Below are positions 8,826-17,641 of a stretch of 64,000 nucleotides of DNA, in pieces. The stretch lies in contig UQYV01000001.1 of assembly GCA_900545245.1 (NCBI GenBank), positions 110,402-174,401 on the forward strand. The letters are read 5' to 3'. How positions within the stretch are numbered: position 1 is the stretch's first letter; each line of letters begins with the position of its first letter. Made by a program: the position numbers and the translations under genes. This stretch comes from an uncultured Bacteroidales bacterium (GTDB lineage Bacteria; Bacteroidota; Bacteroidia; Bacteroidales; UBA932). The notes beneath the pieces are model-generated. The model was not told the DNA's origin. It made no database searches and saw only the letters and a list, made by a program, of their open reading frames with translations.

Positions 8826-8896
8826 TCAATGTCAAATAAAGGATGAAGTGCAAGGCGCGGGGGCAACGAAGCAATTCGCCTTTATTTGATATTGAC
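8825..8896 (-). repeat. Stop-codon-anchored hairpin element, copy at folP
   Basis: The 18-bp arms 8825-8842 and 8879-8896 pair with one mismatch. On the minus strand the proximal arm contains the last codons and the stop of folP. Between the arms the sequence reads GGCGAATTGCTTCGTTGC then GCGCCTTGCACTTCATCC, matching the conserved core of the elements after the DUF3604, SusD and HTCS genes (about 49.3, 33.0 and 31.0 kb) but lacking their inner stem-loop. It may also act as a bidirectional terminator between the convergent ftsB-like and folP genes. Confidence 0.65.
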
Positions 8897-9724
8897 TGCG
8901 TCAGAGACATCGTGAACGCGAAGTATAGAGGCTCCAGAGGCAATGGCCTGGCGGTGAAGTTCTGTCGTGCGGACCAGGACCTCCGGGGCTTCGGGATTGA
9001 GGCCGAGTGGCTTGTAAATCATGCTCTTGCGTGAGATGCCGACAAGAATGGGGCGGCCGAAAATCTTGAAATCACTCAGATGCCCGAGCAACTCGTAGTT
9101 CTGCTCCACTGTCTTTGCAAATCCGAATCCGGGGTCGAGAATCCAGTTGCTGATGCCGAGCCTGTCCGCTTTTTTCGAGAACTCTCTGAAATAGTCCATG
9201 ACCGCCGCAGTGACCCCGCTCTCGTAGTCACACCTCGACTGCATGTCCGAAGGTATGCCTTTCTTGTGCATCGCGATGTATTCCAGCGAGTTTGCAGCTA
9301 CGCCTCCGAGCATCAGCGCGTCATCTTCGCCAGCCGATATGTCATTGACCGTCACCTCTCCTATCTCGTCGAGTGTTCTGGATATTATGTCCCATCGGAA
9401 CGTGTCTATGGAGATTTTTACATCTTGAGGCACGACCTCGCGGATTGGCTTCAGCACGGCCTTGAGCCTTTTCCATTCGTGCTCAGTGTCGACGCTTTCT
9501 GAGCCCGGACGGGTCGAGCACGCGCCGATGTCAATGTACCCTGCGCCCTGTTTCACCATATCCACGACCCTTTTTACGGCCTTGCCCGTCAGCACATTCC
9601 CGTCAGCGTCCATATTCCTGCTGTCGGAATAGAACGAGTCCGGTGTGATGTTGACAATTCCCATAATCTTCACTCCGCATCCGCTGTTATCCGTGATTTT
9701 CCCATTGATGTCCATATATTCCAA
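8882..9724 (-). CDS. folP: Dihydropteroate synthase
   Basis: 280 aa TIM-barrel enzyme that condenses 6-hydroxymethyl-dihydropterin pyrophosphate with p-aminobenzoate in folate synthesis. Conserved stretches: GIVNITPDSFYSDSR near residue 22 (pterin/diphosphate loop), YIDIGACSTRPGSE (the STRPG loop binding pABA), SIDTF, VNDIS, and WILDPGFGFAKT. LVGISRKSMIY holds the SRK pterin-binding motif, and the closing RVHDV is also typical. The start may be the ATG at 9724 or the in-frame ATG 9 bp later. A minus-strand promoter fits at 9748-9779 (TACTTTTG with a TTG 21 bp upstream). The gene is divergent from tmk, and its 3' end forms one arm of a hairpin element. Confidence 0.92.
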   Translation of the reverse strand: MEYMDINGKITDNSGCGVKIMGIVNITPDSFYSDSRNMDADGNVLTGKAVKRVVDMVKQGAGYIDIGACSTRPGSESVDTEHEWKRLKAVLKPIREVVPQDVKISIDTFRWDIISRTLDEIGEVTVNDISAGEDDALMLGGVAANSLEYIAMHKKGIPSDMQSRCDYESGVTAAVMDYFREFSKKADRLGISNWILDPGFGFAKTVEQNYELLGHLSDFKIFGRPILVGISRKSMIYKPLGLNPEAPEVLVRTTELHRQAIASGASILRVHDVSDAVNIK

Positions 9725-9809
9725 AATTTTCGTAAGTTTGCAGGCTGCAAAAGTAGCGAGTTTTCGGTTGACTTTTCAACAATGCGGAACTAATTTTATC
9801 AGAAAAAAG

Positions 9810-10493
9810 ATGCTTATAGTAATAGAAGGGCTCGACGGTTCGGGCAAATCTACGCAGGTCAGGAAATTGCGGCAATATCTCGAAACACTGCCGCAGCCTT
9901 TGGAGTACATTCACTTTCCACGCTACGACTCTCCGGTTTACGGCGAGCTGATTTCCCGCTTCCTGCGCGGCGACTTCGGAACTAACGAGCAGGTGCATCC
10001 GCAGCTTGTGGCCCTGCTCTTCGCGGAGGACAGGCACGGGGCGGCGCCTCAGATGAAACGCATTCTGCAGGAGGGGGGCAATGTGCTGCTGGACCGTTAT
10101 GTCTATTCCAACATCGCCTACCAGTGCGCAAAACTACGTAATCCTGATGAGGCCGAGGACCTCAGGGAATGGATATGTAACACCGAGTATGGAAATTTTG
10201 AACTTCCGCGCCCGGACCTCAACATTTTCCTTGACGTGCCCATCGGATTTGTAGAGAAGAAACTTTCCTCGTCACGTCGCGGTGGGGACAGGGACTATCT
10301 GGAAGGCGGCCACGACATCCACGAGGCCAGCATAGAGTTTCAGAAGTCCGTGAGGAGCATGTATCTGAGACAGTGTAGGACAGATTCTCATTTCATCAGA
10401 ATAGACTGCTCGGACGCGGACGGGGCAATGCTTCCGCCGGATGAAATCTTTACAAAGATTAAGGCGGAGGTAGACAGTGTCCTCGGTTTGTGA
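9810..10493 (+). CDS. tmk: Thymidylate kinase
   Basis: 227 aa. The P-loop is at the very N-terminus, MLIVIEGLDGSGKST (Gly7-Thr15). YIHFPRYDSPVYGELI binds substrate, and LLDRYVYSNIAYQCAK is the DR(Y/W) motif of dTMP kinases. LNIFLDVPI begins the LID-proximal region with SSRRGGDRDYLEGGHDIHE. It phosphorylates dTMP to dTDP in the cytosol. The frame is open upstream to 9645, but starting at 9810 puts the P-loop where the family has it, and the upstream part overlaps the divergent folP gene. At 227 aa it is slightly longer than the usual 205-215 aa. Confidence 0.92.
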   Translation: MLIVIEGLDGSGKSTQVRKLRQYLETLPQPLEYIHFPRYDSPVYGELISRFLRGDFGTNEQVHPQLVALLFAEDRHGAAPQMKRILQEGGNVLLDRYVYSNIAYQCAKLRNPDEAEDLREWICNTEYGNFELPRPDLNIFLDVPIGFVEKKLSSSRRGGDRDYLEGGHDIHEASIEFQKSVRSMYLRQCRTDSHFIRIDCSDADGAMLPPDEIFTKIKAEVDSVLGL

Positions 10494-10547
10494 GGTCTTG
10501 CCATTTTACCTGTATTCAGATTGATTTTTTGAGGATATTCAACTGCC

Positions 10548-11732
10548 ATGAAGAAAGGTTATAACGTTTTCCGTCGTTTCTGTGCGTTCGTGCTGGGGGC
10601 GGTATTTCTGGTTTCCGGGATATTGAAACTTATGGACCCGGTTGGCTCGGAGTTTATTATGAAGTCCTATTTCAGCTTCCTGCATATCGGGTTCATGGAT
10701 TTTTCCGCAAGATTCTTCGGCGTGGCCTTCGCCCTGACCGAAGCTGTGCTCGGAGCCGCACTGATGAGTGGAGTGTGGAGAAAGGTTGTGGGGATAGCGG
10801 TGGTCGCGCTGACGACTTTTTTTACGTTATTGACACTCGTCCTGCTGATTTTCAACCCGGTGATGGACTGTGGATGCTTTGGCGAGGCCATGCATCTGAC
10901 TCATTTGCAGACATTTGTCAAAAATGTCATTTTGTGCGCCCTGTGCTGCGGGGCATTTATCCCGATGCGTGAGTTGGACAGGCCGGTGAAGGTCAAGTAT
11001 GTTTCGTTTGCTCTGACGGCATGCTCTCTGGTGGCGCTGCTCGTCTATTCGCTGGTTGCCCTGCCTCTCAAGGACTACACGGCCTTTCATCCGGGTGCGA
11101 TGCTTCAAGCCGCCGCGGACGAGCAGTATAAGGACTTTTCTGAGCCGGAGTTCATTTATGAGAAAGATGGTGTCACTCAGGCGTTTTCGCTTGACGCCCT
11201 TCCGGACAGTAGCTGGAATTTCGTGGATTCGCGCATCCGTCAGGATGATTTCGCGGCAGGGACTGTATTGACTCTGACCGATGATGCCGGGGAATACTGC
11301 GACAGCTTGGCTACGCAGGGAAACGTGCTTGTAGTTTCAGCCTATAAAAAATTGAGTGCCGGACGCATTGAGGGGATAGAAAGCCTTGTTGCCGATGCGC
11401 GTGCAGTCGGGCTGACCCCGATTGTGCTTGTCCCTTCCGATGATGTCCTTGCCGCTGCATCCGAGAAACGGGCGGCCTTGGAAGATGGTCTGGTCTATTA
11501 TTCTGACTATAAGACCCTTGCGACACTCAATCGTTCGAACGGAGGAGCGACGTGGATTTCAGACGGGCAGATTGTCCGTAAGTGGTCATACACTCTCCGT
11601 CCGTCCCGCGAGAAACTTTCCACTGCCCTTGCCGAAGATCCCACCGCCCTTGCTCTCGAAACCCAGTCCAAGGGCAGTCTGGCTCTTCAGTCTTTCCTTC
11701 TCTACATTTTCGCCGTCCTGCTACTTCTTTAG
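10548..11732 (+). CDS. DoxX/MauE-like redox-associated membrane protein (BT_3928-type)
   Basis: 394 aa. The N-terminal 140 residues form about four membrane helices with VFLVSGILKLMDPVGSEF at the start, as in DoxX/MauE proteins, and a cysteine pair in FNPVMDCGCFGEAMHLTH resembling the VKOR/MauE redox site. A periplasmic domain (about 185-365) with a thioredoxin-like pattern (VLVVSAYKKLSAGRIEGIESLVADARAVGLTPIVLVPS) follows, though no CxxC is seen there, and then a final C-terminal hydrophobic segment. The layout matches a Bacteroidota-specific membrane family usually annotated only as BT_3928. A role in disulfide or quinone chemistry is inferred from the N-terminal domain. It follows tmk by 54 bp on the same strand. 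Confidence 0.7.
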   Translation: MKKGYNVFRRFCAFVLGAVFLVSGILKLMDPVGSEFIMKSYFSFLHIGFMDFSARFFGVAFALTEAVLGAALMSGVWRKVVGIAVVALTTFFTLLTLVLLIFNPVMDCGCFGEAMHLTHLQTFVKNVILCALCCGAFIPMRELDRPVKVKYVSFALTACSLVALLVYSLVALPLKDYTAFHPGAMLQAAADEQYKDFSEPEFIYEKDGVTQAFSLDALPDSSWNFVDSRIRQDDFAAGTVLTLTDDAGEYCDSLATQGNVLVVSAYKKLSAGRIEGIESLVADARAVGLTPIVLVPSDDVLAAASEKRAALEDGLVYYSDYKTLATLNRSNGGATWISDGQIVRKWSYTLRPSREKLSTALAEDPTALALETQSKGSLALQSFLLYIFAVLLLL

Positions 11733-11742
11733 AAACCTTTCT

Positions 11743-12396
11743 TTAGAAATTCAGGGTCATGCCGATGCCGTGAGGGCATGGGCCGAAGTTCATGGTGACG
11801 GTGTAGCCGTTGTTTGAGGCGTTGCAGCGTTCCACAATGTCGTTCATGCGGGACTTGCCGACAGGGACGCATACCGCGCCGGCAATGAGGGTGGAGACTC
11901 CGACTGCGGCTAATGTCGCTCCGCAGACTATGAGAACTGCTCCATTGTTTATAATTCTCTGAGTTTCAGGAGATATGCTTGGATCTGCGCCGAAAGCTGC
12001 GCCGAATGCCGCTCCGAGTCCGCCTGCAAAGCCTCCTCCGACTACCAGGGCTGTTCCGAATACGCATCCTGCCATTCCTACCGGAATCGTGACGGCCGAG
12101 CTGATGAGAAGCCCCTTACCGACGCCATAAATCCTTGCGCTGTTGTTCCACCTCTGGGCGTACGGCAGGCCGCAGTGCTCTGATACATAATTGAAAGTCT
12201 CATCTGCTGAAAGGCGTATGCCATCAACAGCCAGAACTTTCCCTGCTCTTGAAACTGTAGAGGCGGTTTCTATGGCGACTTCGCCTGTTGGTGTAATGGT
12301 CTGTGCCGTTGCCCCAGCCTGTGCAGCCGCTTCTTCAGATATGAAACCGGCAGAAATCGCGAGGGTCGCGAGGGCGATGATAAGATGTCTTTTCAT
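11743..12396 (-). CDS. Secreted/membrane hypothetical protein with glycine-rich helices
   Basis: 217 aa of unknown function. A signal peptide is visible (MKRHLIIALATLAISAGFISEEAAAQ). After a soluble segment containing DGIRLSADETFNYVSEHCGLPYAQRWN come two Gly/Ala-rich hydrophobic segments (about residues 105-140 and 155-178). The short C-terminal tail has conserved-looking Cys residues and ends in NFGPCPHGIGMTLNF, which resembles an outer-membrane strand end. I do not recognise a family. It is convergent with the DoxX-like gene, 10 bp apart, and 56 bp downstream of miaB on the same strand. Confidence 0.6.
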   Translation of the reverse strand: MKRHLIIALATLAISAGFISEEAAAQAGATAQTITPTGEVAIETASTVSRAGKVLAVDGIRLSADETFNYVSEHCGLPYAQRWNNSARIYGVGKGLLISSAVTIPVGMAGCVFGTALVVGGGFAGGLGAAFGAAFGADPSISPETQRIINNGAVLIVCGATLAAVGVSTLIAGAVCVPVGKSRMNDIVERCNASNNGYTVTMNFGPCPHGIGMTLNF

Positions 12397-12452
12397 ATTT
12401 CTAGTTTTTTAAAAATCTACAATAAGATGTTTTTTGGTTGCATTTTGTTGCA

Positions 12453-13823
12453 TTAGACAATTTTGCAGATAAGTGTCGCCGATGTACAGTCGACCACCTT
12501 GACGTTCACATAGTCGCCTGCACCCAGAGGAGCGAGGCCTTGAGTCGCGCGCTCGGCCGCCATTGACGGAAAAACGCACATCTTGTTGTTGCCGGCGCGT
12601 CCGCAGAGATCGTCGGGATTGCGCTTTGACGGTCCTTCGACGAGCACTTTGAATGTCTTGCCCATGTCTTTTTGATTGCTCTTGAGACTCATCTTTGTCT
12701 GAAGAGCAATGATTTCGTTCAGTCTTGCCGTCTTCACCTCCGGCGGGACGTCGTCCGGATAGTGCCTTGAGGCGAGCGTGCCAGGACGCTCGGAGTACTG
12801 GAACATGAAAGCCGAGTCGAAGCACACCTGCTCGAACAGCGAAAGCGTGTCCTTATGGTCCTGTTCCGTCTCGCTGCAGAATCCGGCAATTACATCGGTG
12901 GAGAGCCCGCAGTCCGGCATGACTTCGCGAATCTTCGCGACCCTCTCCAGGTACCATTCCCTGTCATATTTTCTCCTCATCTTTTCCAGAATACGGCTTG
13001 AACCGCTCTGAACCGGAAGATGGATGTGGCGGCAGATGTTCTCGTGGGCGGCAATCGTACTGATAACTTCGTCGCTGATGTCCTTGGGGTGCGACGTCGA
13101 GAAACGAACCCTCAGTTCCGGGCTTATGGCCGCGACCATTTCAAGAAGCCTTGCGAAATTCACGACTTCGCATTCTTTCCACAGATATGAATCCACGTTC
13201 TGTCCGAGCAGGTTCACCTCCTTATAGCCGTTCTCGAACAGCTCGCGTGCCTCGCGAACAATCGAATGCGGGTCGCGGCTGCGTTCTGCTCCGCGGGTGT
13301 AAGGTACGACGCAGTAGGAACATACGTTGTTGCAGCCCCTCATGATGGAAATGTAGGCCGACACCCCGTTCCTGTCAAGGCGCACCGGGGATATGTCCGC
13401 GTATGTCTCCTCGCGCGAGAGCAGTACGTTAATCTGCGGCGAGTCCGGACGGATGTCCCGCAGAAGTGTCGGCAGACTCCTGTAGGCATCCGGCCCTGCG
13501 ACCAGATCGACCTTCTCCAACAGCTTGTCCTTCAGTCTCTCGGCCATGCAGCCGACAATCCCGATGACAACCTGCGGATTCCTTTTCTTCTGAAGCCTGA
13601 ACTGTTCGATGCGTCCCCATATCCTCTGTTCAGCATTGTCTCGGATTGAACATGTGTTTGCCAGGATCACGTCCGCCCTGTCCATATCTTCAGTCAGCGC
13701 ATACCCGTTCTTCTGCAGAATCGAGAGTATCACTTCGCTGTCATTTACGTTCATTTGACACCCGTAGGTCTCGATATAGACCTTGGGTCTCTCCTGGTCA
13801 ACTATAGGTTTAAGATTATTCAT
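12453..13823 (-). CDS. miaB: tRNA-2-methylthio-N6-dimethylallyladenosine synthase
   Basis: 456 aa radical-SAM methylthiotransferase that adds the 2-methylthio group to i6A37 of tRNAs reading UNN codons. Domains in order: an N-terminal UPF0004 domain (VYIETYGCQMNVNDSEV with Cys22; NTCSIRDNAEQR; GIVGCMAER) supplies the auxiliary 4Fe-4S ligands. The radical-SAM core follows, with the CxxxCxxC cluster in RGCNNVCSYCVVPYTRG, and a C-terminal TRAM domain (about 385-455). Other typical motifs are NLLGQNVDSY and HLPVQSGSSRIL. The length is normal for MiaB rather than RimO or MtaB, and the VPYTRG sequence favours MiaB. Confidence 0.93.
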   Translation of the reverse strand: MNNLKPIVDQERPKVYIETYGCQMNVNDSEVILSILQKNGYALTEDMDRADVILANTCSIRDNAEQRIWGRIEQFRLQKKRNPQVVIGIVGCMAERLKDKLLEKVDLVAGPDAYRSLPTLLRDIRPDSPQINVLLSREETYADISPVRLDRNGVSAYISIMRGCNNVCSYCVVPYTRGAERSRDPHSIVREARELFENGYKEVNLLGQNVDSYLWKECEVVNFARLLEMVAAISPELRVRFSTSHPKDISDEVISTIAAHENICRHIHLPVQSGSSRILEKMRRKYDREWYLERVAKIREVMPDCGLSTDVIAGFCSETEQDHKDTLSLFEQVCFDSAFMFQYSERPGTLASRHYPDDVPPEVKTARLNEIIALQTKMSLKSNQKDMGKTFKVLVEGPSKRNPDDLCGRAGNNKMCVFPSMAAERATQGLAPLGAGDYVNVKVVDCTSATLICKIV

Positions 13824-13961
13824 TGAAATTCATTTTAGCGGACAAAATTAATAAAACAAACCGAAAGTTTTGCCCGAAACCGACAAGAGTTATCGTTTTC
13901 TCCGGTTCGCCGAGAGATTTCTTCATATATTCCATTGTATGCGGGTTTTGTAAAAATTGAT

Positions 13962-13969
13962 TATCTTTG
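13962..13969 (+). promoter_or_regulatory. Probable -7 element of the LEA/SPOR/rpoN operon
   Basis: TATCTTTG matches the Bacteroidota -7 consensus TAnnTTTG and lies 6 bp before the chosen ATG of the LEA-like gene. That is very close, so either the leader is extremely short or translation starts further in. No well-spaced -33 TTTG is seen (TTG at 13935 would be 24 bp away). Confidence 0.4.
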
Positions 13970-13975
13970 CGGAAT

Positions 13976-14473
13976 ATGAAAGGATTTGGACGACATATTT
14001 TGGCGGCTATGGTGCTGATCTGCGCAGTTGTGACGCTTATGGGGTGCTCGGCTGTGAAGAAGGCGGCTATTGACAAATTGAAGGAGATTGAGGTGACTTC
14101 GTTTGCGGTGGAAAAGGTGGCGCCGAAGGGACTCAAGGCTTTGGATGCGTCATTCTATGTGGGCGTTCATAATCCAACGATAAAGTTGGAACTCACGGAT
14201 GTCACGGCGAGGCTCTTCTACGAGGATTCGGAGCTTGGAAGTTTCGTTCTTGACCCTTTCACGATAGATGGGCACACGGACAAGATATACCTTCTCACCG
14301 GGCATGCGGCGCTTTCTTCCGCAGCGGCCCTCTTTCAGGTCGTGGGCGCTCTGGGCGGTTCTTCCGATGAATTCACGGTGCTGATTTCCGCCACGGGAAA
14401 AGGGCTTGGAATCAGGCGGGATGTGAGCCGGACGATGTCCCTGACAGAACTCTTAAACATGGTGAAACGATGA
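13976..14473 (+). CDS. LEA type 2-like lipoprotein
   Basis: 165 aa. A lipoprotein signal peptide ends at Cys24 (AVVTLMGCSAVKK). The mature part reads as a single immunoglobulin-like LEA-14/WHy domain: GLKALDASFYVGVHNPTIKLELTDVTARLFYEDSELGSFVLDPFTIDGHT, with the NPT motif after the second strand. Family members are periplasmic or membrane-tethered and of uncertain role. It is the first gene of a run with the SPOR protein (4-bp ATGA overlap), rpoN (4 bp later) and a membrane regulator (3 bp later). This spacing suggests one transcript. Confidence 0.7.
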   Translation: MKGFGRHILAAMVLICAVVTLMGCSAVKKAAIDKLKEIEVTSFAVEKVAPKGLKALDASFYVGVHNPTIKLELTDVTARLFYEDSELGSFVLDPFTIDGHTDKIYLLTGHAALSSAAALFQVVGALGGSSDEFTVLISATGKGLGIRRDVSRTMSLTELLNMVKR

Positions 14474-15060
14474 AACGGATATTTCTTGTCATGTTTTTTG
14501 CCATCGTCGGCTGCCTTGCGGCTTCGGCGCAGGATATCGTTGTGCCGGATGGATATATGGTTGTGGACTCTCTTGTCTACAGACCGGTGGCCGGGGCGGA
14601 CTCCACACTTGTCGGAAAGTCGGTGTGGGATGTGATGCCTTCGCGCTCTGCGGGCGATGCCGCGGATGTGAGTTTGTCCCAGTCTTCGCAGATAAAGTCG
14701 GCTCTTGATGCGCAGGTTTCCACGAATTCTTCGCGTTCCATTTCCGGTTACCGCGTGCGCATATTCTTCGACAACGGACAGAATTCGCGAGGAGAGTCGG
14801 AGGCCGTCATGAGGAGATTTGAATCCAGATATCACGGAATTCCGGCATATCGGACTTATGCCAACCCATATTTCAAAGTGACGGTGGGTGACTTTCGTAC
14901 GCGCTCGGAGGCGATGGCTCTGCTCGTGAAGCTGCGCAACGAGTTCCCGAGGGCGCTCATGGTGAAGGAAAAAATCAACTGGCCGGCGGCAGATGCCGGA
15001 TGTACATACGTGGTTGACACTGTTCGGGTTTTACGTCCGGTGGAAAACTTAAACAATTAG
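14470..15060 (+). CDS. SPOR-domain periplasmic protein
   Basis: 196 aa with a signal peptide (MKRIFLVMFFAIVGCLAASAQ). The C-terminal 80 residues form a SPOR domain: GYRVRIFFDNGQNSRGESEAVMRRFESRYHGIPAYRTYANPYFKVTVGDFRTRSEAMALLVKLR. The RVxxFxxxxxA opening and the xVxVGxFxxxxEA closing strand are both visible. SPOR domains bind denuded glycan strands of septal peptidoglycan. The middle part (about 25-95) is unassigned. The start overlaps the LEA-like gene by 4 bp. Confidence 0.8.
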   Translation: MKRIFLVMFFAIVGCLAASAQDIVVPDGYMVVDSLVYRPVAGADSTLVGKSVWDVMPSRSAGDAADVSLSQSSQIKSALDAQVSTNSSRSISGYRVRIFFDNGQNSRGESEAVMRRFESRYHGIPAYRTYANPYFKVTVGDFRTRSEAMALLVKLRNEFPRALMVKEKINWPAADAGCTYVVDTVRVLRPVENLNN

Positions 15061-15064
15061 GCCT

Positions 15065-16474
15065 ATGTTGAGACAGGCATTAGAACAGAAGCAGATACAG
15101 AAACTTTCCCCGCAGCAGATAATGACAGCGAAGCTTATCGAGCTTCCTATTCAGAGTCTTGAGCAGCGTGTCCGTCAGGAAATGGAGGAAAATCCTGTGC
15201 TTGAGGAAGATGACAGCAAGGAAAGCGGGGAGAATTCCCGCGAGGTTTCGCTTTCCGACTACAAGGAGGACGATCCGATTCCTTCCTATCGCCTGCGTTC
15301 CGACAACTACAGCAAATACGACGACCGTCCTAAGCGCGAAACTTTCTCCGTTCAGGAGTCCTTTCCTCAGAATCTGAAGGAGCAATTGAACTTCCGCGAT
15401 CTTACGCCGCACCAGCGTGACATAGCGAACTACATAATCTATAGTCTTGATGACGACGGCTACCTTCGCCGTGACATTGACAAACTCGTGGACGAGATGG
15501 CTTTTAGGGCCGGGATAGAGACTACGGACGAGGAAGTGGAGTCCCTGCTGAAGGTAATCCAGACATTTGAACCTGCCGGCGTGGGCGCGCGCGATCTCCG
15601 GGAGTGCCTTCTGATTCAGTTGAATACGCTGAAGGACAGCCCGGTCGTCGAGGACGCGAGAAAGATTATCCGGGATCATTTCTCGGAATTTACCAAGAAG
15701 GACTTCAACCGTATAATGGCTCAGACGGGAATGACGCCAGAAAGGCTCAAGACTGCAATGTCCCGCATCCTAAAGCTGAACCCGACTCCGGGAGGGCAGG
15801 TTTCTGACGCCTACAGTGACCACACTCAGCAGGTTGTCCCAGATTTCGTACTTGACGTAGTAGACGGTGAGTTCGTCCTTACGATGCCGCGCTTTTCCGT
15901 TCCGGAAGTGAAGGTCAATCACAAATATGCCGACATTCTTATGGAGGCTTCAAATTCATCGGAGAGGTCGAAAAAAGAGGCAGCTACCTTTGTGAAGAAG
16001 AAACTTGAGTCCGCAAAATGGTTCGTCGATGCCCTCCGTCAGCGCCACACGACACTGATGACAACGATGCAGGCAATACTCGACTATCAGCGCGACTATT
16101 TCCGCGATGGTGATGAGACGAAAATCAAGCCGATGATTCTCAAGGATATAGCCGACAAGACGGGGTATGATATATCCACGGTTTCCCGTGTCGCGAACAG
16201 CAAGTACATCGAGACACATTTCGGCATATTTCCTCTTAAATACTTTTTCTCCGAGAGCATTAAGAACCAGGCCGGAGAGGATGTCTCCACACGCGAGCTC
16301 AAGAAGATTCTTCAGGAAATCATCGATGGAGAAAACAAGCAGAAGCCGCTCACCGACGACGAGATTGTGGACATGATGAATGACAAGGGCTATAATGTCG
16401 CTCGGCGCACTATCGCCAAGTATCGTGATCAACTCGGAATCCCCAAGTCCCGTATGCGCCGCGAAATACTATAG
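15065..16474 (+). CDS. rpoN: RNA polymerase sigma-54 factor
   Basis: 469 aa. The N-terminal activator-interacting region is present (MLRQALEQKQIQKLSPQQIMTAKLIELPIQSLEQRVRQEMEENPVLEE, the Q/L-rich region I). The core-binding domain follows (LEAF-type sequence LTPHQRDIANYIIYSLDDDGYL; FEPAGVGARDLRECLLIQL). The C-terminal DNA-binding part includes KDIADKTGYDISTVSRVANSKYIETHFGIFPLKYFFSE and the RpoN box ARRTIAKYRDQLGIP. The protein directs RNA polymerase to -24/-12 promoters with AAA+ activators. The length is typical for Bacteroidota. No bacterial-enhancer-binding activator is encoded nearby. Confidence 0.95.
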   Translation: MLRQALEQKQIQKLSPQQIMTAKLIELPIQSLEQRVRQEMEENPVLEEDDSKESGENSREVSLSDYKEDDPIPSYRLRSDNYSKYDDRPKRETFSVQESFPQNLKEQLNFRDLTPHQRDIANYIIYSLDDDGYLRRDIDKLVDEMAFRAGIETTDEEVESLLKVIQTFEPAGVGARDLRECLLIQLNTLKDSPVVEDARKIIRDHFSEFTKKDFNRIMAQTGMTPERLKTAMSRILKLNPTPGGQVSDAYSDHTQQVVPDFVLDVVDGEFVLTMPRFSVPEVKVNHKYADILMEASNSSERSKKEAATFVKKKLESAKWFVDALRQRHTTLMTTMQAILDYQRDYFRDGDETKIKPMILKDIADKTGYDISTVSRVANSKYIETHFGIFPLKYFFSESIKNQAGEDVSTRELKKILQEIIDGENKQKPLTDDEIVDMMNDKGYNVARRTIAKYRDQLGIPKSRMRREIL

Positions 16475-16477
16475 AGC

Positions 16478-17641
16478 ATGTTTCCAGTAGACATAGAGCC
16501 AAGTGAAATGTTTGCCGGAGCCGGGCTCGTTTTCATCGTCACCGGACTCATTTGCGGGTTTGTCAGATTCCGGCATTGCTGCCGGCCATTTTCGGAGCAT
16601 GAGGAGTACTTCTATCCGGCAAGAAAACAGGTGGCGGTGTTCTACGCTGCCGTGGCGCTGTCGTTTCCCTACATACTCGCACCGGAAGACCCTGCTGTCT
16701 GGACATACGTACGCATCTGGGGAATAGTCTGCTATCCGACCGGATTTGCCCTGCTTGTCAGACGTTATTTCGACAGTTTCGGAGACGGGCACAAAGTCCT
16801 GTGGGGCGTTTTCCTTGGAGTGCCGACGCTCTTTGTCATGACGCTTCTCGCCATGCTCTTTGCCGGAGGAGCCGGTTGGATTGCCGGCCACAGCAGGGAA
16901 CTGTGCATTGCTGCCGGGGCATTGAGCTTCGTGCTGACTTGCGTTATGGCCGGCGTCCTGGCATGTCTGAAGCGGATGATTGACCGATTCAACACCGAGA
17001 ACTATTCCAATGAGGATGACTTTCCCTACAGCTTTGCGCGCATGATGGTCATTATGCCGCTTGCCTGGATTTTCGGGATGTGGGCTGTGTTCCTTTCCGG
17101 CAGCCATTGGACCAAGTTTGCCGTTGACATTCTCGCGTCGGTGTGGATGGTCCGTTTCCTTTGCATAATCCTTCATCCCCAGAGAATTAAGATGCCGAAG
17201 ACAATTGACGAGACGACTCTCGTTCTTGAAAGGGAGAGCGAGGAAGAGATCAGAAAAATTGAAAACTGCCGGCAGTCTGCGGGAGACGCAGGGTGCGCGG
17301 AGGTCGATCCGGCGGTGAAGGAAAGGGTTCTGTCGGTGATACGGCGCCGTTTCCGTGAGCCTCACCTTCTCAAGAGCGAGGTGCTTCTTGATGTGGGCAA
17401 CGGGGATATGGGGAAGGCAAGCCATTTTGTCGCGGGAGTGGGCTACTATAACCTCGTGAACATGTTCCGTCTCGAATATGCCCGTCTCTATAAGGAGGCC
17501 CATCCTAATGCAAAGCAGGAGGAAATTGCCGAGGAGGCCGGTTTCTCGTCGAGGACTGCCTACTACAAGGCAAAGAAGTATGTCGGAGAGATTGATCCCG
17601 AGATTGTGAAAGGTGTCTCGCTCGCGGAGCGCGCAGTTTAA
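16478..17641 (+). CDS. Multi-pass membrane protein with C-terminal AraC-like HTH
   Basis: 387 aa. About six or seven hydrophobic segments span residues 10-225 (for example GAGLVFIVTGLICGFV and VLWGVFLGVPTLFVMTLLAMLFAGGAG). A linker and a basic C-terminal region (about 285-375) follow. This reads like one and a half AraC-type helix-turn-helix units: LLDVGNGDMGKASHFVAGVGYYNLVNMFRLEYARLYKE and AKQEEIAEEAGFSSRTAYYKAKK. A regulator tethered to the membrane with a cytosolic DNA-binding end fits. It follows rpoN by 3 bp. Ligand and targets are unknown. The HTH call rests on the spacing of helices and the EEAGFSSRTAYYKAKK recognition-helix pattern. Confidence 0.65.
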   Translation: MFPVDIEPSEMFAGAGLVFIVTGLICGFVRFRHCCRPFSEHEEYFYPARKQVAVFYAAVALSFPYILAPEDPAVWTYVRIWGIVCYPTGFALLVRRYFDSFGDGHKVLWGVFLGVPTLFVMTLLAMLFAGGAGWIAGHSRELCIAAGALSFVLTCVMAGVLACLKRMIDRFNTENYSNEDDFPYSFARMMVIMPLAWIFGMWAVFLSGSHWTKFAVDILASVWMVRFLCIILHPQRIKMPKTIDETTLVLERESEEEIRKIENCRQSAGDAGCAEVDPAVKERVLSVIRRRFREPHLLKSEVLLDVGNGDMGKASHFVAGVGYYNLVNMFRLEYARLYKEAHPNAKQEEIAEEAGFSSRTAYYKAKKYVGEIDPEIVKGVSLAERAV

